Origin: JBBRXJ01 sp038248505
GTDB taxonomy: Bacteria; Bacteroidota; Bacteroidia; Bacteroidales; JBBRXJ01
Direction: 5' to 3'
NCBI GenBank assembly: GCA_038248505.1
Contig: JBBRXJ010000033.1
Location: 1-35,619 of the forward strand
Length of the DNA stretch: 35,619 nt
The notes under the pieces were generated by a model. It searched no databases and was not told where the DNA came from. It saw only the letters and a program-made list of their open reading frames with translations. Positions 16,401-25,138 of this stretch are shown here, piece after piece. A program made the position numbers and the translations under genes. Positions within the stretch are counted from its first letter, which is position 1. The number at the start of each line of letters is the position of its first letter.

Positions 16401-19400
16401 ATGCGTTATTTAATCATTACTATATTATTATTGATACCTGTGAGTATTTTCTCTCAGCAATCATTTTCACGAGTTCTATCGTGGGAAGGAGTACTTGCTT
16501 ATAATGAAAATATTCGTTCTGATAATTCATCCAGTCGTTTAAAGTATGCTTTATCCTTTAGAGGGGCTGTTTATAATAATCAAGAAACATTTCTTCCTTA
16601 TTATTATGAGTTAATACCTGTAAATTCAGAAAATTCGTCAGTACAAATTGTTAATTTGAAATATGAACAATTAACGGATAATGATTTAAAGAACATTTCA
16701 CATCTCGATAAAATACCAACTGTTCTGAATTTTACACCTTCTATTAATTATGATAGAAAGAGCCCTGTTATTATGCTTTCGTTTATTCCACTAATACGAG
16801 ATGAGCTTACAGGAAAAATTAGCCGCTTACGCTCATTTACCATTCAACTATCAACTATTCAAACAAATCTTAAGAAGAGTGAATCCCCCTTAAAATCAAC
16901 TGCAACTCAATCTGCATTGGCATCTGGTTCTTGGTATAAAATTAAAATTTTGAAGGATGGTATATATAAACTTACTTATGAGCAATTAGTTAGTATTGGG
17001 GTTTCTGATCCTGCCACGATTCGTATTCATGGCTTTGGAGGAATGTTGCCTGAGTACAATTCTATACCACATTACGATGATCTTCCTGAATTATCGATTT
17101 ATATGAATAAAGGAGGAGATGGCGTTTTTAATGCTGGTGATTATATTCTTTTTTATGGAAAGGGACCAATACAATATATATATGATACAATTCAGCAATA
17201 TTATTATCATCAGCAGCATAGTTATTCTGATGCATCTTATTATTTTATAACGTCGGGAGGGAGTACTGCGAAAACTCCAATAACAGCTCCATTGGTAACA
17301 GATCCTGAAACACATAATGTAACTGTTTATGATTATCTTGTTTTGCATGAATTGAATAATGAGAACTTGATACGAAGTGGGCGTGAGTTTTATGAACGAA
17401 TTGACGATCTACTTCCTTATACCATATCTTATAATATACCTGGTATTCGAACAGATGAGCCATCTAAAATAATTAGCCGTGTTATTGCTAAATCAACTCA
17501 AACAAGTTCCTTTTCAATATCAGTTCCAGGTGCACCTACTATCATGCTTTATACATCATCGGTCTCTGGTTATACTTACGCTTTCCCAGCTGGTAGCAGG
17601 GTGAATTTCACTCCTAATGCTCCTAATGTTAGTGTAAATATAAATTTTACAAACACAGACCCATCAGCAAGTGCCTGGCTTGATTATATAATGCTTAATG
17701 TTAGACGTGATCTTAGTCTTATTGAGGAACAGGTCTTGTTTAGTGATCAAAAGTCTAGAGGATGGGGTAATATCGGGTTATTTAATATATCGCAATGCGA
17801 TGGATTAACTCATGTGTGGGATGTAAGTAATAGTATCTCTCCTAAAATAATAACAACGCAGCTTTCAGGAAGTGTACTTACTTTTAAAGCGAAGACCGAT
17901 TCTTTAAAGAATTACGTCGTTTTTAATTCGAATTCAATTTCATTGAGCCCTATTATTATAGGTTCGTCAGATGTTGGGGTGGTTGCTAATCAGAATATAC
18001 ATGGCCAAGGGCATCAGGATTATATTATTGTTGTAAATGATAAGTTGTTGCCTTATGCAGAGGAGTTAGCTCAGTTGCATCGGGATAATGACAATATGAA
18101 TGTTCTTGTTGTTACTACATCACAAGTATATAATGAATATTCATCAGGTGCTACTGATGCTGGAGCAATTCGCAATATGATGAAGATGTTTTATGATAGA
18201 TATACAACTCCATCTGAAATGCCTCGTTATCTTATGCTATTTGGAGATGGTTCGTATGACAACAAAACCCTTAGTGAACAAAATTCGAATCTCATTCCAA
18301 CATATCAGTCAGGTAATTCATTAAGTGAAACATCCTCATTTACTACGGATGATTTTTATGCTTTATTAGATGACAATGAAGGAGGCAGTACGGGTTTGCT
18401 CGATATTGGTGTGGGTCGATTACCTGTACGAAGCGGTGTTGAAGCGAAAGTGATTATAGATAAAATTAAGAGCTATGTTTCAAAATCAACTATGGGTGAT
18501 TGGAGAAATATGTTGTGTTTTATTGGTGATGATGAGGATAATAATTTACATATGACAGATGCAAATCGCTTAGCTGTTTTTATTGATACAACGTATCCTG
18601 AATTCAATATCTCAAAGATTTATCTTGATGCATACAAGCAGGTATCATCTCCAGTTGGTCAAAGTTATCCGGAGGCAGTAAATGCAATTAATAACCGAGT
18701 TAAAAATGGTGCATTAATTATTAATTATACAGGACATGGTGGTGAACTTGGTTTAGCTCATGAAGGAATTGTTGGAATTAGTCAAATATTAAGCTGGGAC
18801 AACTATAGCAAATTGCCTCTTTTTATTACCGCTTCTTGCGAGGTTAGCCGTTGGGATGATTATAAAAGAAGTTCAGCAGGAGAGTATATTCTGTTAAACA
18901 ATAAAGGCGGAGGTATTGCTCTATTATCAACTACACGTTTGGTGTATGCTACATTAAATTTTATTTTAAATAATAGTTTTTATAAATTTGCTTTTGAGCG
19001 AAATACGAATGGTGAACATTATCGCTTAGGTGATTTATTGAGGCTTATGAAAAATGATGCAGGAAGTAGTGATAATAAACTAAATTTTTCATTATTGGGA
19101 GATCCTGCATTAATGCTAGCTATACCTGATTCAACAGTTGAGACTACAAATATTAATGGTATTAACATAAATATAATTCCAGATACTCTTAAAGCATTAG
19201 CCAAAATTACTATTTCAGGTGCGCTTCGTGATCGCAATGGAGTTCTGTTGAATAATTTTAACGGAGTAGTTTATCCAACGGTATATGATAAAGAATCAAC
19301 TGTAAAGACCTTAGCAAATGATGGTGGCTCTGTGTTTGAATATAATTCGCGTAACAATGTTTTATATAAAGGGAAAGCATCGGTAACAAATGGTTTATTT

Positions 19401-20207
19401 TCCTTCTCTTTTATTGTACCTAAAGATATAGCTTATAATTATGGCTTTGGTAAAATCAGTTATTATGCCATGAGTGCCACCAAAGATTATCAGGGAAGTT
19501 ATAAGAATTTTATAATAGGCGGTACCGCTGATTCATATTATGATGACACGGAAGGGCCAGAGATAGAGCTGTTTTTTAATGATAGAGGTTTTGTACCAGG
19601 TGGGATCACAAATGAAAGCCCTCGTTTACTTTCATTTCTTGCTGATGAGAGCGGTATAAATACCGTGGGGAACGGAATTGGTCATGATATCTCTGCCGTT
19701 ATAGATAATAATGTTACTGGTAAAATTGTGCTAAATGATTATTATATTTCTGATATGGATAGTTATAAGAGCGGGCAACTTGATTATCTTCTTGCTAATC
19801 TAAAAGAAGGAAATCATCAATTAAGCCTTACCGCTTGGGATGTGTATAATAACAGTTCCGAATTAACGATTGATTTTGTTGTAGCAAATTCAGAAAAATT
19901 TACAATAAAACATTTACTTAATTATCCTAATCCATTTACCACAAATACGGGATTTTATTTTGAGCATAACCAATTAAATTCTACTCTTGAGGTTTTAATA
20001 CAAATATTTACGGTAAGCGGAAAACTTGTATATACAGTAAGACAAGATATATTTAGCCTTGGTAATCGTGTTGGGCCTATTGTTTGGGACGGACGCGATG
20101 ATTTTGGAGATCGTATTGGTAGGGGCGTTTATTTATATAAATTAAAAGTTAAGTCCCCTAAAGGTGAAACTATTGAACAACTCGAGAAATTAGTAATATT
20201 GAGATAA
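16401..20207 (+). CDS. porU: Type IX secretion system sortase PorU
   Basis: PorU is the surface C25-family cysteine protease of the T9SS. It removes the C-terminal signal (CTD) of cargo and transfers the protein to A-LPS. The 1268-residue product has a signal peptide (about 1-18) and a beta-rich N-terminal region. The gingipain-like domain follows from about residue 537 (HQDYIIVVND, then YLMLFGDGSYD and IGVGRLPVRS). The catalytic residues are H779 in YTGHGGELG and C813 in ITASCEVSRWD, both present. The last 90 residues (from NYPNPFTTNTG to KLVILR) are a CTD-like Ig/FlgD-type module that PorU keeps uncleaved. porV follows 26 nt later, the conserved porU-porV pair whose products form the attachment complex. 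Confidence 0.96.
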   Translation: MRYLIITILLLIPVSIFSQQSFSRVLSWEGVLAYNENIRSDNSSSRLKYALSFRGAVYNNQETFLPYYYELIPVNSENSSVQIVNLKYEQLTDNDLKNISHLDKIPTVLNFTPSINYDRKSPVIMLSFIPLIRDELTGKISRLRSFTIQLSTIQTNLKKSESPLKSTATQSALASGSWYKIKILKDGIYKLTYEQLVSIGVSDPATIRIHGFGGMLPEYNSIPHYDDLPELSIYMNKGGDGVFNAGDYILFYGKGPIQYIYDTIQQYYYHQQHSYSDASYYFITSGGSTAKTPITAPLVTDPETHNVTVYDYLVLHELNNENLIRSGREFYERIDDLLPYTISYNIPGIRTDEPSKIISRVIAKSTQTSSFSISVPGAPTIMLYTSSVSGYTYAFPAGSRVNFTPNAPNVSVNINFTNTDPSASAWLDYIMLNVRRDLSLIEEQVLFSDQKSRGWGNIGLFNISQCDGLTHVWDVSNSISPKIITTQLSGSVLTFKAKTDSLKNYVVFNSNSISLSPIIIGSSDVGVVANQNIHGQGHQDYIIVVNDKLLPYAEELAQLHRDNDNMNVLVVTTSQVYNEYSSGATDAGAIRNMMKMFYDRYTTPSEMPRYLMLFGDGSYDNKTLSEQNSNLIPTYQSGNSLSETSSFTTDDFYALLDDNEGGSTGLLDIGVGRLPVRSGVEAKVIIDKIKSYVSKSTMGDWRNMLCFIGDDEDNNLHMTDANRLAVFIDTTYPEFNISKIYLDAYKQVSSPVGQSYPEAVNAINNRVKNGALIINYTGHGGELGLAHEGIVGISQILSWDNYSKLPLFITASCEVSRWDDYKRSSAGEYILLNNKGGGIALLSTTRLVYATLNFILNNSFYKFAFERNTNGEHYRLGDLLRLMKNDAGSSDNKLNFSLLGDPALMLAIPDSTVETTNINGININIIPDTLKALAKITISGALRDRNGVLLNNFNGVVYPTVYDKESTVKTLANDGGSVFEYNSRNNVLYKGKASVTNGLFSFSFIVPKDIAYNYGFGKISYYAMSATKDYQGSYKNFIIGGTADSYYDDTEGPEIELFFNDRGFVPGGITNESPRLLSFLADESGINTVGNGIGHDISAVIDNNVTGKIVLNDYYISDMDSYKSGQLDYLLANLKEGNHQLSLTAWDVYNNSSELTIDFVVANSEKFTIKHLLNYPNPFTTNTGFYFEHNQLNSTLEVLIQIFTVSGKLVYTVRQDIFSLGNRVGPIVWDGRDDFGDRIGRGVYLYKLKVKSPKGETIEQLEKLVILR

Positions 20208-20233
20208 TTTAATAACCTTTAAAAAAACGTTTT

Positions 20234-21523
20234 GTGTCAAATTTAAAAAAAATCACACTTGTTTTTACATCATTATTTTTAGTATTAAGTTTGAATGTGA
20301 AAGCCCAAAATGGGCTTAATGATCCTGGCTCACTTATAGGGCAGGACAAGGAGCGAGATAATAATCCAGTACAGACTGCGGTTCCTTTTTTAACGATATC
20401 GCCCGACTCAAGAGCAGGTGCCTTAGGGGATGCAGGTGTTGCAACGTCACCAGATGCAAATTCTATGTTTTGGAATCCTTCAAAATATGCATTTGTTGAG
20501 AATGATATGGGACTTGCTGTTTCCTTTACTCCTTGGCTAAGGAATTTGGTAGATGATATTTATCTGGGATATTTATCTGGATATAAAAGATTGGATGATC
20601 AACAGGTGATTGCAGCATCCCTCCGCTATTTCTCTTTAGGCGAAATTATATTTACCAATAAGTTTGGCGATTATACTGGGCAACATACGCCTAATGAATT
20701 CTCTCTTGACGCAGCCTATGCTAGAAAATTTTCAAATAAGATTGCAGGTAGTCTCGCATTTAGATTTATACGAAGCGACTTAACCGGTGGAGGCTATATT
20801 GGAGACTCGGAATCTAAACCAGGCACTTCTTATGCCGCCGATGTGTCAGCTTATTATAAAACTAAGATTGAAATTTCAGATAAAGATGCGGATTTAGCTA
20901 TTGGTTTAAATATTTCAAATATAGGAACCAAAATTGGATATACAGAGGAAACAAATGAGTTTATCCCAATAAATATGCGATTAGGAGCTGCATTTACAAC
21001 TTATCTTGACCAATATAATTCAATAACTTTTATCGCCGATTTTAATAAACTTTTGGTTCCAACATCTCCAGAGTATTATTCTATTGGTGATGTTACTTCT
21101 GAAGGGGATACTATTTCGGGAGGTGATCTTGTTGTTAAGCATGGTAAAGATCCTAAAGTATCCTTACCTGTTGGGATGATACAATCTTTTTCAGATGCCC
21201 CAGGTATTACACGTGCTGATGGTACACGAAGTATTTTTGCGGAAGAAATACAAGAAATAATGTATTCATTAGGAGCAGAATATTGGTACAATAAGCAATT
21301 TGCAATAAGAGGAGGGTATTTTCATGAGAATGTTCGTAAGGGCAATCGCAAGTATTTTACTGTTGGTATGGGCTTAAAACTTAATGTTATAGGAATTGAT
21401 TTTGCTTATTTAATTCCAGTGTACTATAATAATAATCCATTGGCTAATACAGTACGATTTACAATTATTATGGATATGGCAGCAATGCAGTCAAAGAAAG
21501 GTAGCAATCCCTATAAGAAGTAA
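20234..21523 (+). CDS. porV: Type IX secretion system outer-membrane protein PorV
   Basis: PorV (LptO) is a FadL-like 14-stranded barrel that collects CTD cargo from the translocon and delivers it to PorU. The start is a GTG at 20234. It gives SNLKKITL plus a hydrophobic core and a cleavage region VKAQ, whereas the next in-frame ATG would remove the signal peptide. The 429-residue protein has the family N-terminus TAVPFLTISPDSRAGALGDA, then GVATSPDANSMFWNPSKYAF. Repeated barrel strands follow and it ends near NTVRFTIIMDM. It lies 26 nt after porU and 2 nt before ispF. The porU-porV-ispF order is also known from Porphyromonas. Confidence 0.96.
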   Translation: MSNLKKITLVFTSLFLVLSLNVKAQNGLNDPGSLIGQDKERDNNPVQTAVPFLTISPDSRAGALGDAGVATSPDANSMFWNPSKYAFVENDMGLAVSFTPWLRNLVDDIYLGYLSGYKRLDDQQVIAASLRYFSLGEIIFTNKFGDYTGQHTPNEFSLDAAYARKFSNKIAGSLAFRFIRSDLTGGGYIGDSESKPGTSYAADVSAYYKTKIEISDKDADLAIGLNISNIGTKIGYTEETNEFIPINMRLGAAFTTYLDQYNSITFIADFNKLLVPTSPEYYSIGDVTSEGDTISGGDLVVKHGKDPKVSLPVGMIQSFSDAPGITRADGTRSIFAEEIQEIMYSLGAEYWYNKQFAIRGGYFHENVRKGNRKYFTVGMGLKLNVIGIDFAYLIPVYYNNNPLANTVRFTIIMDMAAMQSKKGSNPYKK

Positions 21524-21525
21524 TT

Positions 21526-22005
21526 ATGAATATACGAATTGGGTTTGGGTATGATGTGCATCAATTAGCCAGCGGAGAAGACTTGTGGTTGGGTGGAATA
21601 AAATTAGAGCATTACAAAGGTACTATTGCACATTCAGATGGTGATGCATTGATTCATGCGATTTGCGACGCATTGCTCGGTGCAGCTGGATTAAGAGATA
21701 TTGGCTTTCATTTCCCAGACACCTCAGGAGAGTTTAAAAATATTGATAGTAAAATATTGCTTCAAAGAACGGTTGACTTTATTTCTCAACATGGGTTTTC
21801 TTTGATAAATATGGATGCCACCATTTGTTTGCAAAAACCGAAAGTAAAAGATCATATACCTTTAATGCAAGCTACATTAGCTCCAATTCTTAAAGTAACT
21901 ATTGCTGAGGTTTCAATTAAAGCTACAACTACTGAAAAGTTAGGCTTTGTAGGTACTGAAGATGGAATTGCATGTTATGCCGTTGTTTTGCTAAATAAAA
22001 TGTAA
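21526..22005 (+). CDS. ispF: 2-C-methyl-D-erythritol 2,4-cyclodiphosphate synthase
   Basis: IspF cyclises CDP-ME 2-phosphate to ME-cPP in the non-mevalonate isoprenoid pathway. The 159-residue protein opens with RIGFGYDVHQL; D10, H12 and H44 are the zinc ligands. GTIAHSDGDALIHAICDALLGAAGLRDIG, FPDTS and KATTTEKLGFVGTEDGIACYAV are the family motifs, and the length is typical. Its start is 2 nt behind the porV stop, so it is expressed with T9SS genes without an evident functional link. Its stop codon shares one base with the next start (TAATG). Confidence 0.97.
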   Translation: MNIRIGFGYDVHQLASGEDLWLGGIKLEHYKGTIAHSDGDALIHAICDALLGAAGLRDIGFHFPDTSGEFKNIDSKILLQRTVDFISQHGFSLINMDATICLQKPKVKDHIPLMQATLAPILKVTIAEVSIKATTTEKLGFVGTEDGIACYAVVLLNKM

Positions 22006-22511
22006 TGGTATTTTCAGAGATTGATATAGAATTAACCGATGTTGTTTTTAATCGGATAGGCAAGCAATTGATGCTTATTACTGCGGGGAATAAGGAATCA
22101 TTCAATACGATGACAGCTAGCTGGGGAAGTATGGGTGTTTTATGGTTTAAGCCTGTTGTAACAATTTTTATAAGACCCGTACGACATACATTTGATTTTG
22201 CTAATTCGAACGATTTTTTTACCCTTTGTTTCTTTGATGAGGAGCACCGCAATATGCTAAATTATTGTGGTAAAAATTCAGGTAAAGAGAAAGATAAAAT
22301 AAAAGAAACTGGCTTAATACCGATTGAAACAGAGCGTGGTAATATCTACTATGAGCAAGCATCGTTAATAATAGAGTGTAAGAAACTATATTCCGATGAT
22401 ATTAAGTCATTAAATTTTATGGATAGTGATATCCCAAACAAGATTTATCCAACAAAAGATTTTCATCGTTTTTATATAGGGGAAGTCATTAGTTGTTTAA
22501 CAAAAAAATAA
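22005..22511 (+). CDS. Flavin reductase-like FMN-binding split-barrel protein
   Basis: The 168-residue product resembles flavin reductase domain proteins that bind FMN and often reduce free flavin. LMLITAGNKESFNTMTASWGSMGVLWFKPV holds the phosphate-binding strand and loop. It is followed by IFIRPVRHTFDFANSNDFFTLCFF and the segment NMLNYCGKNSGKEKDKIKETGL, which is characteristic of a Bacteroidota and Firmicutes subgroup. Start and ispF stop overlap by one base, indicating translational coupling. The stop is 1 nt from the stop of the convergent DUF4924 gene. The substrate is unknown. Confidence 0.9.
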   Translation: MVFSEIDIELTDVVFNRIGKQLMLITAGNKESFNTMTASWGSMGVLWFKPVVTIFIRPVRHTFDFANSNDFFTLCFFDEEHRNMLNYCGKNSGKEKDKIKETGLIPIETERGNIYYEQASLIIECKKLYSDDIKSLNFMDSDIPNKIYPTKDFHRFYIGEVISCLTKK

Positions 22512-22512
22512 A

Positions 22513-23037
22513 TTAATGCCTTTCGTGATATTTTTTTGTGAGCATAACTATTAGGCTACTTATTGAAGAAATTCCCTCAACTGTTTCTTGGCTCACTTCT
22601 TTTCCTTGTAAGCGAAGTAAAAGGAAACCATATAGGCCATCCATACATAATACAATTTCATTATCACCGGCATAGGATGACTTTGTTCTTAACATATCGA
22701 TGTTTGGTTTAGTTATTTTATATTGTTCAATAAATTTTAATTCATCAGTATCTTTTAATAATTCCTCCTGTAATTGAAAAAGTATATCCATTATTTCATT
22801 TAAGAATGAAAGATGGTTTTTCTTTTTTAAACCTTCTTTTTGCATTTTTTCAATAAGGTCTCCATACCAAACTGACATCTCTTCTATAATTCCTACGGGC
22901 TGTTCAAACTTATGTATTATGTTTGTTTCAATTTTTTTCAAATCAAAATCATATCCTCTTATCATATCTTCAATTTGGAACATATAAAGAATATACTCAG
23001 CAATATTATTCTTCTTTTTTTGTTGTGCTATAATCAT
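22513..23037 (-). CDS. DUF4924 family protein, function unknown
   Basis: I recognise the N-terminus MIIAQQKKKNNIAEYILYMF and the overall composition from a Bacteroidota-restricted family of about 180 residues (DUF4924). The 174-residue product is predicted almost wholly alpha-helical, soluble and without signal peptide. Short charged stretches include LQEELLKDTDELKFIEQY, and a conserved-looking region near the C-terminus contains CMDGLYGFLLLRLQGKEVS. No catalytic motif is visible. The gene lies 8 nt downstream of the S4-domain gene on the same strand, so it is probably the last gene of that unit. Confidence 0.78.
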   Translation of the reverse strand: MIIAQQKKKNNIAEYILYMFQIEDMIRGYDFDLKKIETNIIHKFEQPVGIIEEMSVWYGDLIEKMQKEGLKKKNHLSFLNEIMDILFQLQEELLKDTDELKFIEQYKITKPNIDMLRTKSSYAGDNEIVLCMDGLYGFLLLRLQGKEVSQETVEGISSISSLIVMLTKKYHERH

Positions 23038-23045
23038 AATGTATT

Positions 23046-23426
23046 TTATTTTGAATCACTAATCCAATTATCAATTGTTCTTCTTTCTTTCTTTGTAGGG
23101 CGTCCAGTTCCAACTTCACGTGTTACAAATTTATTTTGACTGTTCAGATATATTTTTTCGTTGTGTGAAATATCCGATAAGTCATCTATAAAATCAGTAA
23201 TCATTTTTGCAGAAAGGCGGTTTTCTGAAATTTGTTTTACCTTGTAGCTGTATGAATAAGGTGGTTTTCTTACATCAATTACATCGCCTATGCGAACCAA
23301 TCGGCTTGCCTTGCAGTCAGTATCGCTAATGCATATACGACCTTTTATACAAGCCTCTGATGCTTGCGTTCTCGTTTTGTAGATGCGCATGGTCCAAAGC
23401 CATTTATCAATTCTTATCTCATTCAT
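23046..23426 (-). CDS. S4-domain RNA-binding protein (Hsp15-like)
   Basis: The 126-residue protein starts with RIDKWLWTMRIYKTRTQASEACIKGRICI, the S4 RNA-binding fold, and continues with VRIGDVIDVRKPPYSYSYKVKQI. This is the arrangement of Hsp15/HslR, which rescues stalled 50S subunits carrying nascent chains in E. coli. The C-terminus is basic (TGRPTKKERRTIDNW), as in that family. Its start overlaps the stop of the upstream polytopic gene by 4 nt (ATGA), so translation is probably coupled. A ribosome-rescue role is inferred from homology only. Confidence 0.9.
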   Translation of the reverse strand: MNEIRIDKWLWTMRIYKTRTQASEACIKGRICISDTDCKASRLVRIGDVIDVRKPPYSYSYKVKQISENRLSAKMITDFIDDLSDISHNEKIYLNSQNKFVTREVGTGRPTKKERRTIDNWISDSK

Positions 23427-25045
23427 TGCAATTCTTTTTGCAGATGGTAGAAATAATATTTTTCATCTTTACAAATGACACGATGATCAAATTGTTTTAT
23501 TAATACCATTCGTATGCCGAGAGTTAAATTGCCTGATGTAAAAGGCTTACCTGTATTGCTCTCAGAAAGCGGATAGCTTAAAACCATCAGAATACTTCCT
23601 AACTCATTTGTTTGATAAATAGCATCTGCTAAACATTCTTGCAAGGTAAATTCCCATTTTTTCTTCTTATCCCATATCATATACGTCACTGAGTCTTTAC
23701 GTTCAGGGCAATACACGGGTCTGTTAATAAAAAGTGAAAGTGGCGAAACGGTATAGTCAATACTTCCAAAAATCATTTTTTCATTTTTGTAGTTTTTTGC
23801 AATATATTCACCAGCCCTCTCTAAGTTCGAAAAAGTTTGTGTTCGGTCAGCATTCCAAGCAAATAAGCCACTTATAAGTTGTGTAAAAATAATAATGATA
23901 AAAATAGCCGATGCGATTTTTGTTGCAAAACTTGTTTTATCAATAAGGGCTAATTTTGTTGATAAGGCTTGGGCTTTATCAAATAACCATTGTGATGCAA
24001 ATAAGACTATAAATAGGTGCCCAGCAAATCGTTGAAAATGGAAAATAAAAGTTAGATATAATATTAAGAATGCAGATGCTGTACCTAATAAATACAAAAC
24101 TAGTGCGGCAGGTTTTCGTAGTAATTGCATTGAAAATATTGAGACTAGCAGAAATGAAGCCATTGCTAAAAATGGTAAATTAGGATCGGAAGGATAGGGT
24201 TCATTCCACAATGCTTTAGTGTTCCACCATTCATAAAGGTGCATTTTAGGAATAGGAAAATATGATGTAATAATGTCTGCAGAAATAGTTAGAAATCGAT
24301 TTAATTCAAATCCATTTGGAAAGCTAAGAGGTAGGTTGATATCAGGTTCTGGTTTAATTTGCCAATAGGCCAAAATCATTCCGATAGCTGCAATGCTCGC
24401 TGCAATAAGAAATGATGGTATTATGGATTTGTTAAACTGTTTATTATTTATAGTAAGTAATTGTTCGGTTAAAATAAAAATAGCCAGGGCTATAGATATG
24501 CCAAGTCCATAAATACTGGTATTTGCAAGAAGAGCTAGAATTACACCTGCGAATAAAAGCCTCTTTGAATTATTTTTATAAATAACACAAAAAACGATGA
24601 CAAGAAAAACTCCCAGTGCGTAAGATCTACTTAAGATAGCATATTCATAGAAAAAGAAATATCCGAATGAGATTATTATTTTTTGATATAGTTTAAATGG
24701 CGCATAACGGTTAATAAGGAAAACGGTTGATGTTGCTATTAGTATATGTAACAACTGCATTGCTAATAACTGATGAGAAAATTTTGCAATAATCCAAAGC
24801 ATAGAGTGCCATAAGATTGGATGCCCTTCATAAGTTGCATTTTTCAGTAAATCAGGAATGTTATTACTATTTATTGCTAAAAGCCAAGCTTGAAGTTCAT
24901 CGCGCCAGCATTCATGTTTAATAATACCTATTAGTGTTGCAACAAAAAAGAGCATGCTTATAATTGCAGGATATAAAGCGGGATGCGTATTTGATTTTGC
25001 AATTTTACTTGTTGTTAACACTGATATTTTCTTTTTTGCGACCAT
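23423..25045 (-). CDS. Polytopic membrane protein of the GT-C glycosyltransferase type
   Basis: The 540-residue product has about 10-12 hydrophobic helices and a soluble-looking C-terminal end of roughly 140 residues. The first extracytoplasmic loop carries the acidic pair D49-E50 in CWRDELQAWL. EGHPILWHSMLW follows near residue 75, a pattern of GT-C enzymes of the PMT/ArnT type that use polyprenyl-linked sugars. Donor and acceptor are unknown, and the exact CAZy family is not certain. It overlaps the S4-domain gene by 4 nt and is divergent from a second GT-C-like gene at 25139. A -7 box lies 19 nt before its start codon. Confidence 0.8.
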   Translation of the reverse strand: MVAKKKISVLTTSKIAKSNTHPALYPAIISMLFFVATLIGIIKHECWRDELQAWLLAINSNNIPDLLKNATYEGHPILWHSMLWIIAKFSHQLLAMQLLHILIATSTVFLINRYAPFKLYQKIIISFGYFFFYEYAILSRSYALGVFLVIVFCVIYKNNSKRLLFAGVILALLANTSIYGLGISIALAIFILTEQLLTINNKQFNKSIIPSFLIAASIAAIGMILAYWQIKPEPDINLPLSFPNGFELNRFLTISADIITSYFPIPKMHLYEWWNTKALWNEPYPSDPNLPFLAMASFLLVSIFSMQLLRKPAALVLYLLGTASAFLILYLTFIFHFQRFAGHLFIVLFASQWLFDKAQALSTKLALIDKTSFATKIASAIFIIIIFTQLISGLFAWNADRTQTFSNLERAGEYIAKNYKNEKMIFGSIDYTVSPLSLFINRPVYCPERKDSVTYMIWDKKKKWEFTLQECLADAIYQTNELGSILMVLSYPLSESNTGKPFTSGNLTLGIRMVLIKQFDHRVICKDEKYYFYHLQKELQ

Positions 25046-25064
25046 TCTTATTTTTGTGTAAGAT

Positions 25065-25072
25065 CAAAAATA
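25065..25072 (-). promoter_or_regulatory. -7 promoter box before the GT-C-like gene
   Basis: The minus strand reads TATTTTTG, a full match to TAnnTTTG, 19 nt before the ATG at 25043-25045. No -33 TTTG is evident at the expected distance. The spacing to the start codon equals that seen at 15281-15288. Confidence 0.4.
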
Positions 25073-25138
25073 ACAATAATTCGTCATTTTTATCGATTCA
25101 TTCATTATCATATTGTAGGTATTCTGTAAATTTACTTT

